Shown in pieces: positions 33,843 through 43,497 of a stretch of DNA of 64,000 bases. The stretch lies in the NCBI GenBank assembly GCA_020744225.1, contig JAGMWG010000011.1, positions 1,178,001 through 1,242,000 of the forward strand. The letters are read 5' to 3'. This stretch comes from Paraphoma chrysanthemicola. Its lineage: Eukaryota; Ascomycota; Dothideomycetes; Pleosporales; Phaeosphaeriaceae. A model generated the notes under the pieces. It had not been told where the DNA came from and did not search any database. It was given only the letters and a program-made list of their open reading frames with translations. A program made the position numbers and the translations under genes. Numbering within the stretch: position 1 is the stretch's first letter; every line of letters begins with the position of its first letter.

Positions 33843-34911
33843 AGGAAACGATCTTTGGCATTGCGATATGATACCTTGACCTGCAAGCAGCCAGAACATG
33901 GCGAGTGGGTCTGACAATGATGACGAAAACGTTCCCCGCTGAAAAAGCGTTCACTCAAAAACCTGAAACGTGCAATCACAAGTGTTTCGAGACGATATCC
34001 GTGCCGGGAACTTCCTCGACGTGTCGCGTGCTGGCACGCTGCAAGAATCGCGGGGTTTACTTACTCGCAGTCGTATTTACGGTTCGCCTAGCAAGCATAC
34101 TGCACTTTAACATGTCAAGTGAAATACCCATGAAAGCCATGGCATGCGTACAGGGTGTCAGTACAGAAGCTCTAATGCACTGAAGACCAACCTATTGGCT
34201 ACTTGATGCGCAAAATGAGTAAACATTCACTGACGGTTTCGAAAAGTTCGTACTGCACATGTGTTGATACGTGGGTGAGGCGAACGAAACGTCCCGTAGC
34301 GCTAGCGGAGAATGGCAACTTCATTGCGCCGACTAGTCTCCGCGCCCTCCGCTTCCTCGCTTCCTTGAAGTTCCATGGCCCGACACAGCCTCAATCGAAC
34401 CTCATTCGTGTTTTGTAACTTCGCATTTTTTGCCCAAACGGGCATTTTGCAGCAAGCGCATATGCTCGCCAACGAGAACGCGACGCATGCCCAGGAGGAA
34501 TCTGTCTGCCTGATTTCTGAGCCCACTATATGATTCTGTCACATTCCCAAGCGTTTTGCGTGTCAGCGGTAGTCCTTTTATGGTTTTCATTGTGGTAGTG
34601 CTGAGTATTAATCAGCATTTTGGGCTGACTTAATACTCGGACCCTAGCGGACGAACAGTTCGTCCGACCATCCTCGATTCTCGCCCTCTCACCATCATCA
34701 TCTTTATCGTCAGGGTCTTTTGCGATCCGTCTCTCTTTGTGCCTGAGTACTCAGAATCGTTTTCCTTGGGGTTCCGGAAGAACAGAAACTGCGGCGGATC
34801 CATCGTATAAACGTCTCACTTCCGTTATCCGGGCGGCTGACATCGCCGGACGAATTTTTGCGAAGAGAAGGAACAACGTGTGAACAAGCTTGGAGCACAA
34901 CCTAATCCGAC
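33843..34911. other. Intergenic region upstream of a Zn2Cys6 gene
   Basis: About 1.07 kb with the eIF3b 3' untranslated region and the promoter and leader of the next gene. Short frames are open on both strands but none resembles a known protein. No RNA gene or repeat is recognised. Confidence 0.55.
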
Positions 34912-37764
34912 ATGCCCAAGGAGGAGTCGCTACCCACACGCAAAAAGATGCGTAAGGGGACGCATAGCTGTTTTGAATGTATGTCGAACTTGTTGCGACT
35001 TCCATCTGTCTACTGCGATGCGCCCTCTGCCCATATTCTCCCACATGATCTTTTCTGATATACTGCCCTCTCGTTATCGCGCTGCCAATAATGCTACCCT
35101 TCCGCTTCCGAGCCTGTTCTGACCATCTCAGGCCGTCGCCGCAAGATCCGATGCATCTTCCAACCCGACAACCCGGATGTCTGCTCGGAATGCTTCGCAC
35201 GTGGGAGCAGATGTGTTGACCAAGAACATGCCAACCCAGATGTCGTTGTCGACCACAGGAAAAACTTGCGCGAACGAGTATCGCGGCTTGAAGCTCTTCT
35301 TGAGAACCTCCTCGATGACAAGACTGTCAAGTCTGAGAGTCAAAGCCAGAGGAGCATGAGCCAAGCAGACACATCTTCGCCCAAGGCCGCGACGATATAC
35401 CAGATGGATCCCTACCCACCTACCCCGTTGACGTCGGAGGCTTCGTCGAACATTATCTCCAACAGTCAGCGAGTGCCCTCCAACAGGGGTCATCACATCC
35501 CCATTCTCTCTGTACTCGAAGACGCTGTAAGTAACAGTCTTTTAGTACGTGTCTCATGCATACTCATTCCTACAGATGAACGACGCCGAAGAGCAGGCTC
35601 GCCTTCGTGATCCAACGCGTAAAGCGACTCTACCCAAGCAATTACAGTCACCTGATGATCGCTATACCGTCACGAACAGGCATGAAGACGACATCATCGA
35701 CACGGGCAGCTCACTTGCCAATACCGCCAAGAAGGACAAGGCCAAACAAGCACTCATCGCAATGCTGCCGCCTTATGATCAGCTCTCAAGACTTCTCACC
35801 AGCAATAGCGATTGGTGGCAGACGTGGCGGCGGAAATGTAGCGGCACATCTGGACCTGATCAGACGTTGTCGCAATTTGCCGCTCAGGCATTAACGACTG
35901 GGAACATTGGCGCCATTGGCACAGTCGTCCTGTCAGTCGGCATCTGCTCGTCGGACGAGAGTTCCGATGTCGATAAGTACATTGAGACTGTTGATCGCTG
36001 GGTTCTGGCGGACGACGAGTACGCTGCTACTCTGGAGGGCATGGAGTGTCTGATCCTCAAGTCAAAGTGGTATGCCGACGTTGGTCAGCCACGCAGGGCC
36101 TGGATTGCATATCGCAAGGGCTTGATGTATGCTCAGCTTATGGTATGTTGCTCCATTTACACTGATGTTTCGCATTGCCTGACATATTGCAGGGACTACA
36201 TCGTAAGCGAACGACATCCGCCGCACACGAGAGCATTTGGTGGGCACTATTTCACGGTGATCGCTTCTTGTCGCTCCTCCTTGGCCTGCCATATGGCATC
36301 AACGACTCGCATTGCGATTTGACAATACCGATCCTGAACACTGGCGAATACTTACATCCTATGGTCGCTGTAACGAAGGTGTCGCAACTCGCCGGGCGCG
36401 TCATCGATCGCAACCAAGGCGTCGCAGAACAATCATTTGCATGGGCGCTGCAGATTGACCAAGAACTCGAAGACCTCTGGAAACAACTCGACCCAGCATG
36501 GCTCGACTACTCCGAGCTCCTCGCTGATGCAGAGTCCAACGCCGCCGAGCTCCGCGAACGTCTCATGGGCCAGATGTGCTTCCATCAGATTCGCGTCTAC
36601 CTCCACCTCCCCTTCATGCTCAAATCCGCCTCCAACTCGCGCTTCACATACTCGCGCACAGCCTGCCTCAACGGCTCCCGCGAAGTCCTCCGTCTCTATC
36701 AAGCCCTGCGCACCGGCACCGTCCAGCCACTGTATGAATGCAAAGCCATTGACTTTATCGGATTTACCGCTGCGGTGCTCATCCAGATCGGCCTCTTGAA
36801 CTTTGGTATGGCGGCCGGCCAACAATCGAACACCTCGCCAAAAGACATTGAATCCGACATTCGACTTATCGAAATCAGCATCGACATATTCCGGCGCGCA
36901 TCGAGCGAAAAGGGCGGCAAAGTGGCGCTCCAATCCGCCGAAGTCCTAGAGAAAATGATGTCCAAGTTCCGCGGCGGAAACCCAGATCCAGAAGAGTGCT
37001 CGAGCAAGTCCGAATTCGTGATTCCGTACTTTGGCACCATCAGCATCAAACGCGGAAACCAGGACGTTCGTGTGCCGCCACACCCGCCAGCGAGCCTGAA
37101 TCCGAACTTTGTCGCAGTCTCGAGAAGTCGAAGTCCAAGCCAATACACGCCGACCAGCGAAAACGCGCCTGGGTCGATGAACTCACCATCAGCCTCATCA
37201 GCAGCTTCAACCGCACTATTCTCCCATCCTTCAAGCTCACACAACACCATCCCCACCGCCCCAAGCTCAACACACACACACTCCATCGCCCTGACCCCGA
37301 AAAATTCAATCTCGGCAGCGTCCTCATCAAACCAGCAGAACCCAACTTCCGGATACAATTTCACAACCACACCATCCCCCTTCGCAACATACAACGGGTT
37401 TTACAATTGGGATAATCTCAGCGCAGCAGCTGATTCTACCGATCCTACAAACCCCTCCTCTAACCCTACCCCCAACCCCACCCACTCCACAAACACAAAC
37501 ACAAACACCAACCAGTCCTCCGTGGGAGTATCGCTCGACCACACCCTCAACGACGACTCCATGAACAATTTCCCCCTCCCAACGAATAATTTTAGTTGGC
37601 AGCATATGCCCATGGATATTGACCAGGATTGGAGCTGGTTCTTGAATGATAGTCAGACGGTTGGGGCCATGGGTGGTGTTGGTGCTGGGAATGGGCAGCA
37701 AGGGCAGGGGCAGGGGTTGCCGATGGAGGTTTTTGGAACGCAGGGGTTTACTGGGTTTGGGTGA
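34912..37764 (+). CDS. Zn(II)2Cys6 transcription factor with fungal-specific middle homology region
   Basis: Predicted nuclear DNA-binding regulator. Four exons, 34912-34978, 35132-35526, 35576-36142 and 36193-37764, encode 866 aa. The zinc cluster has Cys at about 20, 23, 30, 40, 43 and 50 (C-x2-C-x6-C-x9-C-x2-C-x6-C); the first intron (153 nt) splits the codon of the second Cys. A short coiled-coil dimerisation segment (RERVSRLEALLENLLDD) follows. The fungal-specific transcription factor domain covers about 250-600 and includes ESIWWALFHGDRFLSLLLGLPYG. The C-terminus is rich in Ser, Thr, Asn and Pro with a TN repeat, then Gly/Gln-rich, consistent with an activation region. Target genes cannot be inferred: neighbours are housekeeping genes, so it is not obviously a cluster regulator. 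Confidence 0.92.
37489..37508 (+). repeat. ACAAAC microsatellite inside the Zn2Cys6 gene
   Basis: About three ACAAAC units within the coding sequence, giving an alternating Thr-Asn stretch in the C-terminal low-complexity part. It may vary in length between strains. Confidence 0.8.
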
Positions 37765-38120
37765 TTTGAAGAGTAGAAAGGGAGAAGGAGGGGAGGGAAG
37801 GGAAGGGAAGGGAGGGAGTGTATGATATGACACAGTATGTTGTATTTGGGAAGGATATTTCTGGAGGTTGATTTTTTTGCACGTTGTATTGCGGGGATCG
37901 GAGTGCGTTGTGTTTGGTTCGGATGGCTTTACGCCCTACTGCTTGCTTGTGTTCTGTTTTTTTTCTTTTCTGGTTGGGTAGATACTCCACTTTCGCTCTT
38001 GATGCGATGAACTGTGTTTAGACCTTTTTTATCTTAACGACTGAAAAGCAAGGTTTTGAATCTACTGCTTCATCTCCAATCCCCTCCACTTATCTACAAG
38101 CCTTTAGGCCTGTCTGTCAT
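37765..38120. other. Convergent intergenic region with a purine repeat
   Basis: About 350 bases between the stop codons of the Zn2Cys6 gene and the ARPC1 gene. A (GGGAA)n-like purine run lies at about 37790-37815. The rest should be the two 3' untranslated regions. Confidence 0.65.
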
Positions 38121-39268
38121 CTACAAGTTCCAAATCACGACTCGTCCGTCCACACCCGTCGAGCTGATCTTCGTGACACTCCCGCCATTCTCCTGATAAC
38201 TCCGGATTGTGTTGATCGTGTTCTGATGCACCGTCTTGAGCTTGGTGTCATCCGTGCCGGACTTGCCCTTCAGATCCATCTGGCGGAACATATTCAACGC
38301 GCTTTCCTCACGATGTTCCGTCAGGCCCGGACGGCCCTTTGATTCGAGCGAGCCCGCAATCTGCCAGCCCTGCTCGGAGCCCTGGAAACGGTAGGCTTCG
38401 CAGTTGTATCCCGCAGCGATGATCTCGGACTCGGTGCTCCAGACCAAAGACATGAAAGGCAGGACCTGGGTGCTGATGCTGAGGATGGCGTTGGGAGGCT
38501 GGTCTGGGCCGCCGGGGTACACGACTGTGAGGGTACTGTCGTGCGATGCGAACGCGAGGGAGTTTCCTGAGGGCGAGAAAGCAACGCTGTGAACCCATCC
38601 AGCAGTGTTGTTCAGGAATTCGCCGCATACGGTGTTGAATGGGAGACGCTCGCCCCAAGCCGAGGGTTCCGGACGCTCGTCCACGCCTTTCACGAAGGAT
38701 GAGAGAACGCGAGCATGGCCGTCAGTAGACCCAGCTGCCAGCAAGACCGAGTTTGGGTGCCACGCCACACACGTGACAGTCGAGCGAATAGGCTTCTTGA
38801 TGTGTTTTGAGACCCACCAATTGTCCTCCTCTTCGAAGTAGCACACCGGGATAAGGCGCGCGCCGGAGCCTACAGCGAACTTTGTCTCTGACGGCGCCCA
38901 GCGGACACACGTGGCCGCGCGATTGATTCGCAGAAGCACGAGCGTAGGCTTCCAGCCCTGTGGTGAAGGTTCCCAGACATATGCATTGCGATCTACAAGC
39001 TTTGTTAGCTGCCTGATATGCTGGGTAGTATAGCTATAAGCGCACCTTGCGAGCACGTCACAATCTTGCCAGATCGTGGTGCAATATCGACACCCGTGAC
39101 CGTCTTGTCGTGACCAGTAAGTTCATCCTGCAGCTTGAACCCGCTGCCTTGCTTCGCATACAAATCGACGTTGTTCTCGCGGGCGACGGCGAGCGTCTGG
39201 CGGTCGGCGGAGAAGGAATGATCCGCGATGGGGTGGTGGAAGAGGTGGTGGACTTCTGGGGCGGCCAT
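38121..39268 (-). CDS. ARC40: Arp2/3 complex subunit 1 (ARPC1/Arc40), WD40 protein
   Basis: Structural and regulatory subunit of the Arp2/3 complex, which nucleates branched actin at cortical patches and endocytic sites. Two minus-strand exons, 39046-39268 and 38121-38992, joined across a 53-nt intron (GTGCGC...TAG), encode 364 aa, near the yeast 384. WD repeats run over the whole chain: HHPIADHSFSADRQTLAVA, LTGHDKTVTGVDIAPRSGKI, then VTCSQDRNAYVWEP across the splice site. VKGVDERPEPSAWGERLPFNT and HQNTINTIRSY are characteristic of this subunit, and the chain ends STGVDGRVVIWNL. The start MAAPEVHHLF is the first in-frame ATG that fits homologues; the frame is open further upstream but encodes a Pro/His-rich stretch without conservation. 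It diverges from the mS41 gene. Confidence 0.96.
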
Positions 39269-39511
39269 GATGATGATGAGAAGCAATAGGAGACTCTCTA
39301 CTACTGCGATTGGGGTGTGAGGTGGGAGGTTGGAGCTGTGCGGGTGTTGGTGGGGCTGGTGATGATGCGGCTCGCGGTCGGGCACGGGCTTTCTTGGCTC
39401 CTCCGAAAAGTTGACGGAGGCCGCAACGTCGAGACATCACCTCCAATTGGAAATTGTACCAGCGTACTACACCCTGACTACCACTTCTTCCCAGTATGTG
39501 TTGCAATTGAA

Positions 39512-39519
39512 TATATAAA
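39512..39519 (+). promoter_or_regulatory. TATA-like element just upstream of the mS41 gene
   Basis: TATATAAA begins 42 bases before the ATG at 39554. If it acts as a TATA box the leader would be only about 10 nt, so it may instead be chance or lie inside the transcript. The 285-base region between ARC40 and this gene must hold both promoters. Confidence 0.4.
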
Positions 39520-39553
39520 TCTGCGTTAATGCTAATTGCTCAAAGCCGTCACA

Positions 39554-40279
39554 ATGATTCTCCGACGTCCCCTCCTTACCTCCACCACGGCAGTCTCAAT
39601 CTCAAAACAATGCACCCGCAACCTCCAGCACTCGATTCCCATGCGCCCCGTACCCAAACCGATTCCCTTCATTCCTGACCACACCGCCTTCCTCAGCGCC
39701 ATTGGCCGCGGTCTCTCCGCCCACGCGACCAAGATCCCCTCATGGGAAGCCCTGTTCACACTCACATCGCCGCAACTGAAAGAGCTTGGCGTTGAGCCTG
39801 CGCGATCACGGCGGTACTTGCTGCACTGGCGGGAGAAGTTCCGGAACGGGGAGTATGGGATCGGAGGGGATTGTCAACATGTGGCCGACGGCGTAGCCGA
39901 GTTGCAAGTTGTGCAGGCGCCTGTGTCGCCGAACCCAGCGCTCGGAAACACGATTAGTCCGCGGTCAGCAACAGCGACAGCGATACATGATCCTGGAACG
40001 AGGAAGTTTGTGGTCAATGTGCCGGCCGGTGCTGATGCGCCGCCTGCGCCGGTGGAGGAATTACCAAAAATCCAGGGTGTTGTTGTCAAGGGTGCGAAGA
40101 CAATCAAGGGCAGCTTTGTGGAGCCAGTCAAGGGAAGTGCGGGACAGAAGGCGAGGATAAGACTCCAAGAGGGCATTTGGGAAGAAAGGCGAGGGCACAA
40201 GGTCGATGGTGGTGAGAGGAGAAAGGCGGAGGTTAGGGCGAAGAGGAGGGCGGCTGAGAATAAGGAGAAGGCGAGGTGA
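39554..40279 (+). CDS. Mitochondrial small ribosomal subunit protein mS41 (Fyv4-like, IGR motif)
   Basis: Protein of the mitochondrial 37S ribosomal subunit. A single exon encodes 241 aa. The first 25 residues (MILRRPLLTSTTAVSISKQC) are basic and hydroxylated with no acidic residue, a mitochondrial presequence. The conserved SAM-like IGR domain lies at about residues 45-100: AFLSAIGRGLSAHATKIPSW, then LKELGVEPARSRRYLLHWREKFRNG. Yeast Fyv4 is about 130 aa; here a long C-terminal extension follows, ending in a very basic helix (ERRKAEVRAKRRAAENKEKAR), as seen in other filamentous fungi. The upstream TTG-initiated reading is ignored because the ATG at 39554 starts the targeting sequence. Confidence 0.9.
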   Translation: MILRRPLLTSTTAVSISKQCTRNLQHSIPMRPVPKPIPFIPDHTAFLSAIGRGLSAHATKIPSWEALFTLTSPQLKELGVEPARSRRYLLHWREKFRNGEYGIGGDCQHVADGVAELQVVQAPVSPNPALGNTISPRSATATAIHDPGTRKFVVNVPAGADAPPAPVEELPKIQGVVVKGAKTIKGSFVEPVKGSAGQKARIRLQEGIWEERRGHKVDGGERRKAEVRAKRRAAENKEKAR

Positions 40280-40463
40280 TGAAGCAGACAGACGTTGTGA
40301 GTGATTTGTAAGATCTGTACCATATGGGATGAGTCGTCAACAAGGTCACAACTTGCCCAAAATTACAAGGTTATTTCAACGCTTGATCAAATTGCACACT
40401 TTCCTACGGGCATGCGATTTCATAGTCACCTCATTTCAATCATTGACCCTCATATGCCAGCCC

Positions 40464-42221
40464 TCAAGCCTGTCTCAGCTCCGGCGAATGATACGTCTCC
40501 TTCAGTCCAATCACATCCTCAAGCGTCTCGTCCGTGAACTTGAGATCCTCCTCCACCGGCACTGTATCCTTGATCTTGACCAGCATAACCGGCAACGCGA
40601 CCACCAAACTCCCAGCCAAAAGCACCCAACACGAGATGAACAGATTCATGTACGGCACCTTGAGGCCATCCAATCGCCAAATGATCGCCGCGCCAGCTGA
40701 TTGAATGCCTTTGTAGAACCCTGCAAAGTTCGCCAACTTGCGACTATTGTTACTGATCGCACCCATGAACCTGTCTCATAGATTAGTCGTCGATCCACAC
40801 ACGTCAAGAAAGGAGTATGACTTACCAATACACACAAGTCTGCCACGCCGCATCATAAAACCCGTAAAACGCATACAAAAACATCGGCCCCACGTATCCC
40901 GTAGTGTTCCAATCCATCAGTTTCTCTTCCTCTTCTTTGCTCAATTTCTGACGTACATATCCCCGCTGATACACATACCCGCCTCCCCAAACACCACACG
41001 TCAGCGCAAACATGACGACCCACGCAATCTTCGCGCGTGTAGTCCGTCTTATATTCGGTGCATCCAGCGCAAACCCAAACACCGTCGCTCCCGCCATCTG
41101 CGCGATCCAATACAGCACATTATTCAACGCCCTCGTCCTAGGATTAAACCTCGCGAGATTGACGCAATTGAACTGATACGTGTAGAACCAGTTCGACGCA
41201 AAGAACATGGGAAACAGCAGGATAATGTACGGGTCTGAAACAAGCGTTTGCCAGAGACCCAGGAATTCGGTGCGCCAGGTTGGATGCTTCATGAGTAGGA
41301 TGCGCGTGTTGTCGGTGCGGAGGACGGAGGTGGCGTTCAGGAGGGTGAGGGAGAGGAGGGCGCCGAGGAAGGTGAGGAGCAGGAAGATGATGTATGTTGG
41401 GGAGGTTATGGGGCCGGATGTACGGGATTTGTTGAGGGCGAGGGAGACCTGTTTGGAGTGTTAGTAACTGCAAACAAGCGGTTTCAAGGGTCTGGCTGGT
41501 TTGGTAGGTTGTATGGAAAGGGGGTTGATGGGTTGATGGGGGTTGAAGGACGTACTAAACTCCCAATAACAGCGCCCATGTTGAAGATTATCCAGAACCA
41601 GGAGATATACCTCCCCTTCATCCTCTCGCTGGGATAACTCATCATGATCGCGCCTTGAGCGGACCATAAGATCCCTGCGCAACAGCCTAGTAGCATGCCG
41701 GAGAAGACGACATACCCCAGGTTCTGCGTGTGGTTGAAGCATAAGAATGCGCTGACATATACGCAGTATCCTAGGCCGCCAAATGCTAGTGATGTACGAA
41801 TGCCGAGCACGTTGACGACTGTCCCGGCAAAGAAGCCGACAACAGCGAAAGTAGCGTAAAGTGCTGATAGAGACGCGGTGCTGGCGTTGAGGTATTCGTC
41901 CTTAGCGAGTAGGCCGGTGCCGCCTAGCCCTTGGAGGGCGTTGAACATTCCTGGCACGAATTAGTCCATGGTTCGGTCGTTGACGGAAGGTGTTATTGGA
42001 GAGGACATTTGGAGATGACTTGACTTACCTGGACATAGGAAACACACGAACGAAACGAGGAGCAATTGCGCCTCGGGCGATGCGTAGTAGGGGAGAGTGA
42101 TGGGTCCGATTTTGAAACTTTTGTACTTCCAGCCTTTAGGTCTTTCGACATCATGGGCCTGGGATGTGTGTGTATCCCATGGCGAAGTCATCGCCGTCAT
42201 GATTTTATCTGTCTCGTTCAT
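40464..42221 (-). CDS. UNC93-like major facilitator (DUF895 family)
   Basis: Membrane protein of the UNC93-like branch of the major facilitator superfamily; in fungi the substrate is unknown. Four minus-strand exons, 42029-42221, 41556-41950, 40826-41448 and 40464-40770, encode 505 aa with about 11-12 hydrophobic segments. Introns of 78, 107 and 55 nt use GTAAGT, GTACGT and GTAAGT donors. The N-terminus is cytosolic and polar; the first helix reads AQLLLVSFVCFLCPGMFNAL across a splice site. Typical family segments are TASLSALYATFAVVGFFAG, GILWSAQGAIMMSYPSE followed by KGRYISWFWIIFNMGAVIGS, and in the second half YDAAWQTCVYWFMGAISNNS. The gene converges on mS41, with 184 bases between the stop codons. 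Confidence 0.92.
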
Positions 42222-43497
42222 GATTGACCAGAAACAGAGATTCGATCGCGTGTGGACAACGGTCTTATGAATATGTTGAAAAGAAGTTATCAGAAATTGT
42301 CGTCAAAGAATAGCATCCCTGGTCTGTCAAGACATCCCACTGCAGATGTTTTGCCGTTGATAAATAGTCCAAAGCCACAGTCGTCCAATATTCCCTGCGT
42401 CCACAACCTGAACCACGGCCAAGTGATATGGGGGCTGTAACGCGTACTTGCATGTCCACTGTGTACTCGGCACCACATCTGCACGCGCTCGGCTAAGATA
42501 CGCGCGATGATGGTTCCTTGTTCAGCCTTGTTGAAGATATGTGCGGCACAGCTCTTTCATGCAGGCGCATAACATAGGCGAGATTGGTGTCGTTGAGAGC
42601 AGCGCATCTCCCTGACTTGAGTGAGGAAACCGCCATGTCTCCTTTTCCTTTCTCGGCGACGATGTCTTTGATCTTACGTGCAAGGCTGACCACGGTCTTA
42701 ATTTGGGGTCGACAATACACCGTGCAGATGTTCTCGTGCCAAGGCCTTCGTGTTACTTGTGTGGCGCTACACGACCAGTAAGACGAGGACGACAACGCCT
42801 TGTGAACGGAATGGCTTGCCAGTGGACGATAGTTGTGATTTCCCGTCCCTTTGTGATTTGTTTGCAGATCACTCAACCATGCAGCCCTTATCATTTGTCT
42901 TTCTCATTCTGCAGCTTGTGCAGCTCCGCCTTCCACACTTTAAGCCGGTCTGCCGTGGAAGACTGAGCTGTTTGCGGCGATGTGGGAGCAGCTAAGGCGA
43001 AGATTAGCGATCGAGAGCCTTCTAGGCTATTTCCGGACGTCTCATGTCGATTTGCGATGTGATTAGGTTCTCCCATGTCGTCGTTGCTTCCTCAGGGCGA
43101 GCGCCATGTAGTTAGCGTTCACGTGCCAAGCCTTTAGCTTGCCTATAACGATACTAGCGTCATGAAGATGATGGTGGCACGTTGGCAGTAGTGACGATTG
43201 TGTGTCCATCACAACATCAGCCTTTAACCGCCATGTCTCAGGGCTGACGGTAGCATTGACAAATCTCGGCCTTCGTTCGTTGATTTCTGGGCTTTTCGCT
43301 TGACCATGACGAATCGCAAAGCGAACTTCTTTTCTCTGAATTGTTCGCTGCCTGATCTCTCCAAGACCTATCAACGTTATGCGTCACGACCTGGCTCCGT
43401 GTGACGAAAAGCACCGCCCCCAAAACTTGTCGAACTGTTCCGTGGCTTAGAACACTATTCGTGCGCACCGGCACCGCCGATCGCCTTGTTCGCGCCA
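42222..43497. other. Divergent intergenic region before the ankyrin/TPR gene
   Basis: About 1.28 kb between two divergent start codons. Minus-strand frames at 42493-42894, 42891-43076 and 43063-43374 are open and contain lysine-rich, helix-like stretches (for example ADRLKVWKAELHKLQNEKDK). I could not assemble them into a convincing gene or recognise a family. They may be remnants or a non-conserved gene. Confidence 0.4.

Noticed and set aside
34300..34420. tRNA-like string with GAACC near 34395
   Set aside because: No cloverleaf with acceptor pairing could be drawn around it.
36699..37394. Minus-strand frame of 231 codons over the Zn2Cys6 gene
   Set aside because: Shadow of the regulator on the plus strand.
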